DNA of 64,000 nucleotides from Faecalicatena fissicatena (lineage in GTDB: Bacteria; Bacillota; Clostridia; Lachnospirales; Lachnospiraceae), in assembly GCA_001028025.1 (NCBI GenBank), contig LDAQ01000010.1:62001-126000 (forward strand), written 5' to 3'. Under the pieces are notes generated by a model, which worked only from the letters and a program-made list of their open reading frames with translations, was not told the DNA's origin and did no database searches. Each line of letters starts with the position of its first letter. The first letter of the stretch is position 1. Positions 52,362 through 61,284 of the stretch are shown one piece after another. The position numbers and the translations under genes are program-made.

Positions 52362-53060
52362 CTAAATGTAAATAATTGTGACTCCGGCGAAGCTTACCTT
52401 TCCGTTGAGTACCAGAGTAACGGAACCGTCCGGCTGGTATCTCCCCTTCTCATCAACCCCCCCGAAGGCCGCGCTGATCTGATTTACCACTTTCCAGCTG
52501 CGCGGAACATAGAGTTCCACTCCGCCGAAAGAAACATCCAGCTTAACAGATGCCTGCCCCTGAGGAACCTCTGCATGGTCAAAGTATATCTTCATTGCTC
52601 CGAAAGCACAGTGGATACCGGCTCCTCTAAAATCCTCCGAGTTGATATATTTAATGCTGGAACCAAATGAACTTTCCATTCTCATCGCCTCCCCCTCTAT
52701 CGTTTCGACATCGCTGAAGCTGTCATCGTAATGAGTGCTGTGATGATGCCAGCTCCGCTTTGGATGGTACAAAAACGCGGAACCAATACTTCCGAGAAGC
52801 GCGGCTCCCAGAACCGTCCACGGTGTCAGCGCTGTAATTCCCAGAGGGTCTGCATAGATAATACAGAGAAATGCCAGTGAAAATAGTACCCCCGGAATAC
52901 TGCGGTGGATAGCGCTCTTGATCAGTGTCGCCGCAAATATCACTGACAGGAGCAGCATCCAGATACTGATCTCTGTATTCAGTATTCCCAGCCTGCTGAT
53001 GATCAGGAGCACCGCTCCGATAATAAAAAATATCCCCCAGAATAATCTCTCTTTTTTCAT
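52362..53060 (-). CDS. LiaF-like membrane protein (LiaF C-terminal domain)
   Basis: This 232-residue protein has four hydrophobic segments (residues about 5-22, 32-50, 58-75, 77-95), then a basic/histidine-rich stretch (HHHSTHYDD) and a C-terminal beta domain of the LiaF/YvqF type (SVKLDVSFGGVELYVPRSWK, ISAAFGGVDEKG). In LiaFSR systems LiaF restrains the envelope-stress sensor; here the partner is a LytTR regulator 4 bp upstream, not LiaSR. ATG 53060 follows AAAAGAGGTAGAGAC. Confidence 0.87.
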   Translation of the reverse strand: MKKERLFWGIFFIIGAVLLIISRLGILNTEISIWMLLLSVIFAATLIKSAIHRSIPGVLFSLAFLCIIYADPLGITALTPWTVLGAALLGSIGSAFLYHPKRSWHHHSTHYDDSFSDVETIEGEAMRMESSFGSSIKYINSEDFRGAGIHCAFGAMKIYFDHAEVPQGQASVKLDVSFGGVELYVPRSWKVVNQISAAFGGVDEKGRYQPDGSVTLVLNGKVSFAGVTIIYI

Positions 53061-53064
53061 GTCT

Positions 53065-53517
53065 CTACCTCTTTTCTTCCAGCCGGTTGCGAAGCGGCTT
53101 GTAATAATATCTGGATACATATACCTGTTTGTGTGTGTCCTTGAACTGGACCACACAGGAAGTGGATACGGAACGGTTGATCGCATATATGCTTCTCGTG
53201 TTCAATATCGTTGACTTCGATACCCTCATGAAATATCCCGGCAGAATTTCTTCCAGCTCATACAGACGATGACGGATCTTGTAAATATCGTCTGCCGTGT
53301 GTGCATGAATCGCTTTTCCGTCTGTCTCAAAGAAAAGAATCTCGGAAAGCATCAGATAGTACTCTGTCTCTTCCTTGTAGAATACAATCCGCTGCTCCTG
53401 CCTGGAGATCTCACTCAGTGCCTTCTGCACTTTCTGTACCTGGTCATTCAGGCTGCTGCTTCTGATTATGACTTCTTCCTCTGTTAAGTTCTCATCAATT
53501 TCAATTCGTATCTTCAT
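53065..53517 (-). CDS. LytTR-domain transcriptional regulator without receiver domain
   Basis: This 150-residue protein is a LytTR DNA-binding domain (ILFFETDGKAIHAHTADDIY, then FMRVSKSTILNTRSIYAINR) with a short N-terminal part and no receiver domain. Such stand-alone LytTR regulators are usually restrained by a membrane partner encoded next to them, and the LiaF-like gene 4 bp downstream fits that. ATG 53517 after GGAGAGGGAAATGAG is chosen over ATG 53538. Confidence 0.9.
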   Translation of the reverse strand: MKIRIEIDENLTEEEVIIRSSSLNDQVQKVQKALSEISRQEQRIVFYKEETEYYLMLSEILFFETDGKAIHAHTADDIYKIRHRLYELEEILPGYFMRVSKSTILNTRSIYAINRSVSTSCVVQFKDTHKQVYVSRYYYKPLRNRLEEKR

Positions 53518-53538
53518 CTCATTTCCCTCTCCACGCAT

Positions 53539-53798
53539 TTATCTAACCATAAATCAATTGTCTTGTAAACCCAAAAGATGTATGTGGTATAAAAGCGAAT
53601 CCAAGTGGTAAGAAATCAGCCCCCAGGTGCATCCGGATCATGCATCTGCTGAAATGGCTTCGGTAACAGTTCAGATAAGTCTGAATTATTACCGGCCTCG
53701 GGCAAATATTTTATTTTGTTCTCCATACCATCTGGACTTTATTGTGCCCCCAGTATAAAATAAATGCTGTATGAAATGTAAATATGGAGGTATGAAAC
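53539..53798. other. Intergenic region with a hairpin
   Basis: No gene is seen. A hairpin, GGTAACAGTTCAGATAAG and on to TTACC (53653-53690), has a TTCAGA/TCTGAA core. It lies upstream of dtd on the plus strand; no T-run follows. Confidence 0.4.
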
Positions 53799-54245
53799 AT
53801 GAAATTTGTAATACAGAGAGTATCAGAAGCTTCCGTAGCCGTGAACGGCGACGTGATCGGAGCAATTGAAAAAGGATTTCTCGTGCTGATCGGAGTATCC
53901 GACAGTGATAATGAAGAAACTGCAGATAAGCTGGTCCGTAAAATGACGGGCTTAAGAATTTTTGAGGATGAGAATGGTAAGACTAATCTGTCCCTTGCAG
54001 ATGTGGAAGGCAGTCTTCTGCTTATTTCCCAGTTCACGCTCTACGCGAACTGTAAAAAAGGAAACCGCCCCAGCTTCATAGAAGCAGGCCAGCCGGACAG
54101 GGCGAATGCCCTCTATGAATATATCATAGAAAAATGCAGGGCATCCGTACCCAACGTGCAGACCGGGCGTTTCGGGGCGGAAATGAAAGTCAGTCTTATC
54201 AATGACGGTCCTTTCACAATTATACTGGATTCAGAACAGCTTTAA
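53799..54245 (+). CDS. dtd: D-aminoacyl-tRNA deacylase
   Basis: Dtd removes D-amino acids wrongly attached to tRNAs. The 148-residue protein has the two family motifs SQFTLYANCKKGNRPSF (with the SQxT pocket) and NDGPFTIILD (the Gly-cisPro region), and begins MKFVIQRVSEASVAVNG as expected. ATG 53799 follows ATGGAGGTATGAAAC. Monocistronic. Confidence 0.95.
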   Translation: MKFVIQRVSEASVAVNGDVIGAIEKGFLVLIGVSDSDNEETADKLVRKMTGLRIFEDENGKTNLSLADVEGSLLLISQFTLYANCKKGNRPSFIEAGQPDRANALYEYIIEKCRASVPNVQTGRFGAEMKVSLINDGPFTIILDSEQL

Positions 54246-54352
54246 GTTCTGATACGCTTATTCTTTTTCATAGCCGTTCTTCTTATAACAGAAGAGAAAC
54301 ATTCAGGATCATTATCTCAATAAACGGCGGGATAATTTTAATGCAAAAAAAT

Positions 54353-54368
54353 ACTCCCCTCAGGGAGT
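54353..54368 (-). terminator. Terminator of tRNA-Thr
   Basis: ACTCCC/GGGAGT with a four-base loop; ATTTTTTTG follows on the minus strand, 20 bp after the tRNA. Confidence 0.8.
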
Positions 54369-54387
54369 CAGAATAAAAAATATTAAA

Positions 54388-54460
54388 AGCTGTCGAGCGG
54401 AATCGAACCGCCGACCTCCGCCTTACCAAGGCGACGCTCTACCGACTGAGCCACGACAGC
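54388..54460 (-). tRNA. tRNA-Thr (anticodon GGT)
   Basis: The minus strand folds as a tRNA: acceptor GCTGTCG/CGACAGC, D-arm GCTCAGTCGGTAGAGC, anticodon stem CGCC/GGCG with loop TTGGTAA (anticodon GGT), and T-arm GGCGGTTCGATTCCGC. CCA is not encoded; the discriminator base is T. Confidence 0.95.
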
Positions 54461-54684
54461 CTGTGCGTGATTCATACGCAACGATATTAATATACACTAA
54501 ATCTGGTGCAGTTGTCAATATATATTCTGAAATATTTTAAAGAGCAGGACAACCATGTATTTCATTCGCCAAACTTTTGTATTTAAACCAGCCTTACAGG
54601 CAGAAAGACAGTCCGGCCGGCCCATCCAGCCGGCCCGATGAATACTTGCCAGCCTGCTGAAGACGTAAGGCCGCTTTATATTAT

Positions 54685-55341
54685 TTAATACTGCTTTTTT
54701 TCCATGATCTTAACTGATATAAAATAAGAGAGCAGTGTCAGCAGAATACATCCTGTCCCTGCAAATAACGCCATACCTGCAAGTCCTGCCGCTGAAAGAC
54801 TCCTATATAACCAGCCCAGGTCAATTCCCATCAGCTCAAAAAGCTTCACTACGGCAAATCCTGCCACAAAAACGCCCCCGACCACTCCAATGATTGCGAT
54901 CCTGCTTTTTTCTGCCCCGAATTTCAGCTGTACCGGCAGTGTAAAGTCCAGAAACACCATTGAGATCATCAGATAAAAAGTCATTTTTATTACGGTTACC
55001 GTCATATCCTCTCCGGGGTAACGGATGGCCGAAAAGACAAGCGTGATTCCCCCTGAAACCAGCCATGCCGAAGCGGCCATCAGAAAACCGAGCACATATT
55101 TCTCAGCAACGTACCCTTTTCTGCTTATGGGAAGTGTAAACAAAAATTCCGCCCCATTGTCAAATTCATCATAACTTATGGTACTCAATATAAACATCGT
55201 GAAAATAAGTGTCATATAGTTCACAATAAATATCGGGCTCATTTTAGTAAAGGCCATTGTGATACCTACAATACATATAATCCAAAAGAAGTTCAGCTGA
55301 TTTTTTAATAAATAAAGATCTTTTAATATTAAACCTTTCAT
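54685..55341 (-). CDS. ABC-2 type transporter permease
   Basis: This 218-residue protein has about six membrane segments and the layout of small ABC-2 permeases of the YtrC/YtrD or EcsB type (starting MKGLILKDLYLLKNQLNFFW). It is the third gene of a GntR-ATPase-permease operon; its ATG overlaps the ATPase stop by four bases (ATGA). The substrate is unknown; such systems often respond to cell-wall antibiotics. Confidence 0.88.
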   Translation of the reverse strand: MKGLILKDLYLLKNQLNFFWIICIVGITMAFTKMSPIFIVNYMTLIFTMFILSTISYDEFDNGAEFLFTLPISRKGYVAEKYVLGFLMAASAWLVSGGITLVFSAIRYPGEDMTVTVIKMTFYLMISMVFLDFTLPVQLKFGAEKSRIAIIGVVGGVFVAGFAVVKLFELMGIDLGWLYRSLSAAGLAGMALFAGTGCILLTLLSYFISVKIMEKKQY

Positions 55342-56189
55342 TTTCCTTCACCCCGTATCATCATTGAGATTACTTCATCGATATTGCCACGCTCCATTGC
55401 AGTTTCCGGATAATTATCCAGGTAAAACTGTTTTTCATTTGTCAGGCAGCTATAGCCGTACCCCTCCCTCTTCCTTTTCATTATGAAACGCTTATCCAGT
55501 TTCTCATACTGTGCTTCTGTTAATTTAAGCACACCATAGTCGCTCAGAAGCCTGTCGGTCTCCTCGTGCATAATTATGTTTCCGTCATGTATCATATAGA
55601 GGTCATCGCAGAGCCCCTCCAGGTCACTTGATATATGGGAACTGATTAGTATTGAACCCTCTCCGTCTTCCATATACTCACGCATCATATCCAACAGTTC
55701 ATTTCTTGCAAGCACATCCAGTCCGACTGTAGGTTCATCCAGAATCAGCAGCTCTGCTTTATGTGACATCGCTACCAGTACTTTCAATTTTGCTTTCATG
55801 CCAGTTGAAAATTCCCTGATCTTTTTATCAAACGGTATCTCAAAATCTCTGCACCTCTTTTCAAACACCCTTTTGTCAAAGTGTGGATACATGCTTGCCA
55901 TTACAGGTATAATGTCCTTAACCCGCAGATATCCGCTGAACCCGGAATCAGAGAGAACTACGCCCAGTTTTTCACGGTCTCCCTTTGTCAGCTTATGGAT
56001 GTCTTTTCCAAACAGCTCTATCTTTCCACCGTCAGTACCAATCAGACCCAGTATAGCCTTAAATGTTGTGCTCTTCCCTGCCCCGTTCTGTCCGATCAGT
56101 CCGGTGACACATCCCTTTTGTACTTCCAGAGAGCACTGCAGATCAAACTTTTCATAATGTTTTTCTACATTGTCTAATTTTAATACCAT
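55338..56189 (-). CDS. ABC transporter ATP-binding protein
   Basis: This 283-residue ATPase has Walker A GQNGAGKST, signature FSTGMKAKLK, Walker B LLILDEPTVGLD and the switch His in SSHISSDLEGL. The signature motif deviates from LSGGQ (FSTGM), as often seen in ABC-2 exporters of this group. ATG 56189 follows TTGGAGGATTAGCT. It lies 2 bp after the GntR regulator and overlaps the permease, so the three genes are co-translated. Confidence 0.93.
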   Translation of the reverse strand: MVLKLDNVEKHYEKFDLQCSLEVQKGCVTGLIGQNGAGKSTTFKAILGLIGTDGGKIELFGKDIHKLTKGDREKLGVVLSDSGFSGYLRVKDIIPVMASMYPHFDKRVFEKRCRDFEIPFDKKIREFSTGMKAKLKVLVAMSHKAELLILDEPTVGLDVLARNELLDMMREYMEDGEGSILISSHISSDLEGLCDDLYMIHDGNIIMHEETDRLLSDYGVLKLTEAQYEKLDKRFIMKRKREGYGYSCLTNEKQFYLDNYPETAMERGNIDEVISMMIRGEGK

Positions 56190-56191
56190 AG

Positions 56192-56563
56192 CTAATCCTC
56201 CAAGATAATTTGAAATAACTCTGCAATCTCTTCGCTGCTCATTCCACAACTTCTGCCTTTCCTGATCGCTTTCTCCAGGTCAGCTTCCACTTCCTTTTTC
56301 TTTTCTTCCAGCATAAGTTCCTGATTCGCACAGGCCACAAAACTTCCCTTTCCATGGACGGTCACAATAAAGCCTTCCTGCTCCAGGGCATCATAAGCCT
56401 TTTTTACGGTGAGTGCACTGACTCTCAGGTCCTTCGCCAATGTTCTGACAGAAGGGAGTGCTGTATCTTCTTCGAGTTCCCCCTGCATGATCTTATTTCT
56501 GACCTGTACAACAATCTGCTCATAGATTGGCTGCATGGAAGAATTATTAATAATCAGCTTCAT
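56192..56563 (-). CDS. GntR/YtrA-family transcriptional regulator
   Basis: This 123-residue regulator is a GntR winged helix (residues about 10-75; VRTLAKDLRVSALTVKKAYDALEQEG) plus a short dimerising tail, the YtrA subfamily that controls neighbouring ABC transporter genes. It is the first gene of the operon. Its probable operator overlaps the promoter at 56588-56616. The start ATG 56563 follows AAAGGAGGGGAAAA. Confidence 0.93.
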   Translation of the reverse strand: MKLIINNSSMQPIYEQIVVQVRNKIMQGELEEDTALPSVRTLAKDLRVSALTVKKAYDALEQEGFIVTVHGKGSFVACANQELMLEEKKKEVEADLEKAIRKGRSCGMSSEEIAELFQIILED

Positions 56564-56587
56564 TTTTCCCCTCCTTTGTTTACAAAC

Positions 56588-56616
56588 AGTATATAACAGT
56601 GTAGTACTGTTGTCAA
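56588..56616 (-). promoter_or_regulatory. Promoter and operator of the GntR-ABC operon
   Basis: TTGACA (56616-56611), 17 bp and TATACT (56593-56588) on the minus strand. AACAGT/ACTGTT repeats flank and overlap it: AACAGTGTAGTACTGTT (56595-56611) is a palindrome in the spacer, and a second pair, AACAGTATAAAACAGTT, covers the -35. These fit YtrA-type operators. Confidence 0.85.
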
Positions 56617-56644
56617 CTGTTTTATACTGTTTACTTAAATAAGT

Positions 56645-56684
56645 TAAAAAATCTGGTAAGACCTTTGGTCCTGCCAGATTTTTT
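56645..56684 (-). terminator. Terminator downstream of sigH
   Basis: AAAAAATCTGGCAGGACC pairs with GGTCTTACCAGATTTTTT on the minus strand and runs into T; it ends the cysE-to-sigH gene group. Confidence 0.8.
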
Positions 56685-56737
56685 CTACATATCTTATTAA
56701 ATTATCTTCTTAATCTCACGACAAACGGTTCCCGTGC

Positions 56738-57352
56738 TTATCTTGCCAGCAGTTTTTCTGCCTTGCTGCGGATCCGCTGAAGTGCATTATCTATAGCTTT
56801 GGGACTCTTTCCCAACAGTTCTGCAATTGTTCTGTAGTCTGTTCCAAGAAGATGCAGATACAAAACATGATTCTCCAGCGCACTGAGATTTTCTTTTAGC
56901 TCTTCCACAAATACTTCTGTGAACTCTTTACCGAAATACAGCGTCTCCGGATTGTTCTCCACCGCCGGTTCTATCGTGTCTATAAGAGGGATTTTCTTTT
57001 CTTCGTCCGCCCCTTCCCTCGCTTCATACAGGGATATATAAGAATTCAGCGGCATATGCTTTTTCCTCTTGGAAGCTTCAATTGCCGTATACATCTGCCG
57101 TGATACACACAGTTCCGCAAAGCTGGCAAAAGAGGCCCCCTGAGAAGGACTGTAATCTCTTACCGCCTTGATAAGCCCTATCATGCCTTCCTGGATCAGG
57201 TCCTCGTTCTCACCGCCTATGAGGTACATGGCTCTCGCCTTCTTGCGTACCATAGACTTATATTTTACCATCAGGTAATCCATGATGTCCGAATTACCTT
57301 CCCGAAATTCAGAAATCAGCTGTTCATCCGCAACTGCATCATATTTCTCCAT
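56738..57352 (-). CDS. sigH: Sporulation sigma factor SigH
   Basis: SigH (sigma-30) directs early sporulation genes such as spo0A. The 204-residue protein has region 2 (YLMVKYKSMVRKKARAMYLI, GGENEDLIQEGMIGLIKAVRDY) and region 4 (DYRTIAELLGKSPKAIDNALQRIR). The context rlmB-sigH downstream of cysE-cysS-mrnC is the conserved Firmicutes order, which supports SigH over other sporulation sigma factors. The start ATG 57352 follows GAAAGGAAAGAGCTG. Confidence 0.93.
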   Translation of the reverse strand: MEKYDAVADEQLISEFREGNSDIMDYLMVKYKSMVRKKARAMYLIGGENEDLIQEGMIGLIKAVRDYSPSQGASFASFAELCVSRQMYTAIEASKRKKHMPLNSYISLYEAREGADEEKKIPLIDTIEPAVENNPETLYFGKEFTEVFVEELKENLSALENHVLYLHLLGTDYRTIAELLGKSPKAIDNALQRIRSKAEKLLAR

Positions 57353-57426
57353 CAGCTCTTTCCTTTCCTGCCGGAAACCAGTTCTGTTATCAGATACCCG
57401 TATTGCTATCAGGCCTTCCCGTTTTC

Positions 57427-58209
57427 CTACTGCAATCTCTGCCGGACAATCTCGTAAGCAAGCACGCCCGCCGCTACAGATGCATTCAGAGAGTCTATCT
57501 CCCCTTTCATCGGTATGGCAGCAACAAAATCACATTTTTCTTTGACAAGGCGTCCCACACCCTCACCTTCATTGCCTACAACAAGCCCGATGGGACCGGT
57601 CAGATTCATTTTATACATGGATTCTCCGTCCATATCAGCACAGACAAACCACAGACCTCTCTCCTTTAATTCTTCCATAGTCTTCGCCAGATTTGTCACC
57701 TTTGCCACCGGTGTATAATTCAGTGCGCCCGCAGAAGTCTTTGCCACTGTAGCTGTCAGTCCAACTGCCCTGCGCTTTGGTATGATAACACCATGGGCCC
57801 CTGCCAGATTGGCTGTACGGATGATTGCCCCCAGATTATGCGGGTCCTCTATGTTATCCAGCAGAATGAAAAATGGATCTTCCCCCTTTTCTTCCGCCAG
57901 TTTAAACATATCTTCAATCTCCGCATATTCATATGCCGCCGCATAAGCGATAACTCCCTGATGTTTTCCGGTCTCGGAAAGCTGTGCAAGCCTCTCCTTT
58001 TCTACAAAATTCAATATGGTATCGTGCTTTTTTGCCTCCCTTACAATCGTCCGGATCGGGCCGTCCTGACAGCCGTCCAGTATAAATACCTTGTCGATCG
58101 GCTTGCCTGAACGGAAAGCTTCCAGTACTGCATTCCGGCCTTCAATTATCAGTGTATTTTCGATTTGTCCATTTTCACTTCTGTTATTTTCCTGCATTTT
58201 ATTCTCCAT
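57427..58209 (-). CDS. rlmB: 23S rRNA (guanosine-2'-O-)-methyltransferase RlmB family
   Basis: This 260-residue SpoU/TrmH-family enzyme methylates 23S rRNA (position 2251 in E. coli numbering). LLDNIEDPHNLGAIIRTANLAG (motif 1), LVVGNEGEGV (motif 2) and DSLNASVAAGVLAYE (motif 3) form the knotted SAM site. The N-terminal part (TLIIEGRNAVLEAFRSGKPI) is the substrate-binding domain. It sits between mrnC and sigH, as in Bacillus (yacO). Start at 58209 or 58197; both have weak sites. Confidence 0.92.
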   Translation of the reverse strand: MENKMQENNRSENGQIENTLIIEGRNAVLEAFRSGKPIDKVFILDGCQDGPIRTIVREAKKHDTILNFVEKERLAQLSETGKHQGVIAYAAAYEYAEIEDMFKLAEEKGEDPFFILLDNIEDPHNLGAIIRTANLAGAHGVIIPKRRAVGLTATVAKTSAGALNYTPVAKVTNLAKTMEELKERGLWFVCADMDGESMYKMNLTGPIGLVVGNEGEGVGRLVKEKCDFVAAIPMKGEIDSLNASVAAGVLAYEIVRQRLQ

Positions 58210-58278
58210 TTATTCATCCTTTATTCTATAGCCTTGCTGCAGACCTGCCCTTAATGTATCCCCTAAGGGCAGCAGATT

Positions 58279-58737
58279 TTACTGTTTCCTGAAATACTCT
58301 TCGTCCAGGCTGTCCAGCCCGGTTTTAACAAGATCCATGAGTCTTTTGTATTCCTTTTTCAGATAAAGATATCCGATCAGAGCCTCAAAGCCCGTGGCTC
58401 TCCGGTAGTCTGTGATGGACTGGTTTTTAGCCGGGGAGACTGATTTTGCATTTCTGCCTCTTCTGTAGACGGCATGTTCTTCTTCCGTCAGATGTTCCTG
58501 CATGGTGCGCATCATCAGGGACTGGGTAGATGCCTGCACAAATCTGCTTGTCTCTTCATGCAGCTTATGTACCTGCTTATTTCCTCTGCTGATGATCATT
58601 GTCTTGATTGCCAGATCATATACGCAGTCTCCTATATACGCCAGAACAAGAGGTGAATAGCTTGCCGCATCCACCTCTTGAAGATTTAATACTTCTGTTA
58701 TATAATCATGAAACTCAAAATTTATGCTTTCTTCCAT
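58279..58737 (-). CDS. mrnC: Mini-ribonuclease III
   Basis: MrnC trims 23S rRNA ends. The 152-residue protein is a bare RNase III catalytic domain with no dsRNA-binding domain: YSPLVLAYIGDCVYDLAIKT (with the Asp of the metal site), and ATGFEALIGYLYLKKEYKR near the C-terminus (with the metal-binding Glu). It overlaps cysS by 16 bp and precedes rlmB, the usual order. Confidence 0.94.
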   Translation of the reverse strand: MEESINFEFHDYITEVLNLQEVDAASYSPLVLAYIGDCVYDLAIKTMIISRGNKQVHKLHEETSRFVQASTQSLMMRTMQEHLTEEEHAVYRRGRNAKSVSPAKNQSITDYRRATGFEALIGYLYLKKEYKRLMDLVKTGLDSLDEEYFRKQ

Positions 58738-60128
58738 TTTACTCCTTCTCGGGTATCCTCCAGGACAATCCCCCTGGAGAGCAGCTCGTCTCTGATCTCA
58801 TCTGCTCTGGCAAAGTTCTTCGCCTTTCTGGCGGCCTGGCGTTCTTCAATCAGAGCCTCAATATCCTCCGCCAGCATCTCTTCGTCCTTCTCTACGATGA
58901 TTCCAAGAACATCCGTCAGCTTAACAAGCAGATCCAGAAGATCCTGCAGATATTCAGCGGAGCTTTCTCCGTCTGCACTGGTATTGATATATTTTACAAG
59001 CTCGAATACGGAAGAAATTGCATCTGCCGTATTGAAATCATCATCCATCGCTCTCTCAAAGCTGTCAATATATTCCTGTGTCTTTGTGAAAGCTTCTTTC
59101 TCCGCAGATGTCATTTCCTGTACTTTTGAATTGCCTTTCAGGAATTTCAGGTTATCTGCTGCGGTTATAATTCTGTCCAGCCCGGTCTTAGCAGCGTCCA
59201 TCAGATCGGCACTGAAATTCAGCGGACTTCTGTAATGTGCGCTGAGCATAAAGAATCTGAGTACCTGCAGATCATACTTTTCGCTGATTTCTCTAACGGT
59301 AAAGAAGTTCCCCAGCGATTTTGACATTTTCCGGTTGTCAATGTTCAGGAATGCATTGTGCATCCAGTAGCGTGCAAACTCTTTGCCGTTCGCCGCCTCA
59401 CTCTGGGCGATCTCATTCTCATGATGCGGAAATACCAGATCTTCACCGCCCGCATGGATATCAATCTGTTCTCCCAGATACTTTTTAGACATCTCAGAAC
59501 ATTCAATATGCCAGCCCGGACGCCCTTCACTCCAGGGTGACTCCCATGCCGGTTCGCCTTCCTTTTTCGGCTTCCATAATACGAAATCCAGAGAATCTTC
59601 CTTCTCATCCTCTCCGGTTACAAGAAGGGAACGCCCTCCTGACTGCAGGTCATCCAGATTCTTATGGGAAAGCTTTCCGTACTCCTTAAACTTTCTTGTA
59701 CGATAGTAAACCGTACCATTTTTCTCGTATGCATAGCCCTTCTCAATCAATGTCCCGATCATATCCACCATTCCGCATATCTCTTCGGTAGCAAGAGGAT
59801 GCTTTGTGGCCGGCTTCACATTCATGCCTTCCATGTCTTTCTTGCATTCCGCAATATAACGTTTGGACACTTCATCCGCAGTAACGCCTTCTTCTATTGC
59901 TTTTTTGATAATCTTGTCATCTACATCTGTAAAGTTGGAGACAAAATTTACATCGTATCCCTTATATTCAAAATACCTTCTGACCGTGTCAAAAACGATC
60001 ATCGGCCTTGCATTCCCTATATGGATAAAGTTATAGACTGTAGGCCCGCAGACATACATTCTTACTTTCCCTTCCTCAATAGGTACAAAATCTTCTTTTC
60101 TTTTTGAAAGTGTATTATATAATTTCAT
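58722..60128 (-). CDS. cysS: Cysteinyl-tRNA synthetase
   Basis: CysRS joins cysteine to tRNA-Cys. The 468-residue class I enzyme has the HIGH-like FIHIGNARPMIVFDTVRRYF, the zinc-site cysteine in MYVCGPTVY with CSEMS further on, HHENEIAQSEA, and the KMSKSLGNF loop. It overlaps cysE upstream by 14 bp and mrnC downstream by 16 bp, so the genes form a compact operon behind one T-box. Confidence 0.96.
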   Translation of the reverse strand: MKLYNTLSKRKEDFVPIEEGKVRMYVCGPTVYNFIHIGNARPMIVFDTVRRYFEYKGYDVNFVSNFTDVDDKIIKKAIEEGVTADEVSKRYIAECKKDMEGMNVKPATKHPLATEEICGMVDMIGTLIEKGYAYEKNGTVYYRTRKFKEYGKLSHKNLDDLQSGGRSLLVTGEDEKEDSLDFVLWKPKKEGEPAWESPWSEGRPGWHIECSEMSKKYLGEQIDIHAGGEDLVFPHHENEIAQSEAANGKEFARYWMHNAFLNIDNRKMSKSLGNFFTVREISEKYDLQVLRFFMLSAHYRSPLNFSADLMDAAKTGLDRIITAADNLKFLKGNSKVQEMTSAEKEAFTKTQEYIDSFERAMDDDFNTADAISSVFELVKYINTSADGESSAEYLQDLLDLLVKLTDVLGIIVEKDEEMLAEDIEALIEERQAARKAKNFARADEIRDELLSRGIVLEDTREGVKWKKA

Positions 60129-60876
60129 CTGATTTCTCCTCTTTCTTTTCTTTTTCTATGCATCCGCTGCACTGCTCTTCTGTGTTCCCCGAATTACCGG
60201 CAAATTCTGCGTCGTCCGGCAGCATGCATCGCATATGTCTCTCCATCTCTTTCAACTGCTTATACAGGCGTATATTATCATTCTGAAGCTCTCTGATATC
60301 ATTCAGCACCGGATCGGGCAGATGAATCTGATCCATATCCGTTCTCGGAACCTTCTGGTCACCCATACGCACCACACGTCCCGGCACGCCGACCACTGTA
60401 CAGTTCGGAGGCACCTCTTCGAGCACAACCGATCCCGCCCCGATCTTGGAATTTTCACCGATCGTAAAGGACCCTAGTATCTTTGCTCCTGCACTGACCA
60501 TAACATTATCCTTCAGCGTAGGATGCCGCTTGCCCTGCTCTTTTCCTGTACCGCCCAGAGTCACGCCCTGGTAAAGTGTTACATTGTCCCCGATAATCGT
60601 CGTCTCGCCGATAATAACGCCGCTCCCGTGGTCAATAAACAGCCCTTTTCCTATAGTCGCACCTGGATGAATCTCAATCCCCGTCTTTCTCGCAGCCTTC
60701 TGTGACATCCATCTGGCAAGGAAATAGTGTTTCTTAAGATATAGCTTATGTGCAACTCTGTACCTTAGTATAACTTTAAAACTTGGGTAAAGCAAGACCT
60801 CCATATTAGATTTAATCGCCGGATCCCGCTCCCGGATGACCTGAATCTCATTCTTAATATAAGATATAATTCCCAT
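60115..60876 (-). CDS. cysE: Serine O-acetyltransferase
   Basis: CysE acetylates serine, the first step in cysteine synthesis. The 253-residue protein has an N-terminal helical part and a left-handed beta-helix of hexapeptide repeats (IHPGATIGKGLFIDHGSGVI, VTLYQGVTLGGTGKEQGKRHP with active-site His residues). A C-terminal coiled and charged tail of about 60 residues is longer than in short Firmicutes CysE (EpsC) proteins. The gene heads the cysE-cysS-mrnC group and is controlled by a cysteine T-box. Confidence 0.94.
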   Translation of the reverse strand: MGIISYIKNEIQVIRERDPAIKSNMEVLLYPSFKVILRYRVAHKLYLKKHYFLARWMSQKAARKTGIEIHPGATIGKGLFIDHGSGVIIGETTIIGDNVTLYQGVTLGGTGKEQGKRHPTLKDNVMVSAGAKILGSFTIGENSKIGAGSVVLEEVPPNCTVVGVPGRVVRMGDQKVPRTDMDQIHLPDPVLNDIRELQNDNIRLYKQLKEMERHMRCMLPDDAEFAGNSGNTEEQCSGCIEKEKKEEKSDEII

Positions 60877-60969
60877 TTAATGATCCTCCATACCAATTAG
60901 ATACAATATTTACCAGCTCTGCCTTAATTTCAAACCACGCTTTGCAGCGTTTGTTTTCCCTGTCAATAC

Positions 60970-61232
60970 AAAAAAAGACCCCGTCTCCTGTTAGAGACGA
61001 AGTCATATCCGCGGTTCCACTCTACTAAAAGAATCTCTTCTTTCACTCGATGCATGTAACGTATGCCAAACGTATTCTGCTACTCACAGCGATCTGCCGT
61101 GTTCACAGAATCAGCTCCCGGACGCACTTCACAGATTCTTCCTTTAAGACCACTTTCAGCCGGTGGCGGTCCCTCTCTGCAATCTCAGAATCAGCTACTC
61201 TTTCCGTTCATAGCTTTTCACAAAATCAATAT
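60970..61232 (-). promoter_or_regulatory. T-box leader of cysE-cysS (cysteine)
   Basis: The T-box AGAGTGGAACCGCGGAT (61023-61007) is followed by a terminator stem, CGTCTCTAACAGGAGACG, ending CTTTTTTTG (60979-61003 and 60970-60977). The specifier loop GAAGTGCGTCCGGGAG holds TGC at 61126-61124, a cysteine codon. Uncharged tRNA-Cys should favour antitermination and switch on both cysteine synthesis and CysRS. Confidence 0.94.
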
Positions 61233-61238
61233 AGATAT

Positions 61239-61267
61239 ATATTATGCAAAAAAGCAAAATTTGTCAA
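61239..61267 (-). promoter_or_regulatory. cysE operon promoter
   Basis: TTGACA (61267-61262), 17 bp and TAATAT (61244-61239) on the minus strand; the T-box leader begins about 7 bp downstream. Confidence 0.85.
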
Positions 61268-61284
61268 CTGAATTTTCGCGGGGA

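Larger units (their letters stand above)
54246..54684. other. Region between dtd and the ABC permease, with tRNA-Thr
   Basis: It holds the tRNA-Thr gene with its terminator; no protein gene is seen in the remainder. Confidence 0.6.
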
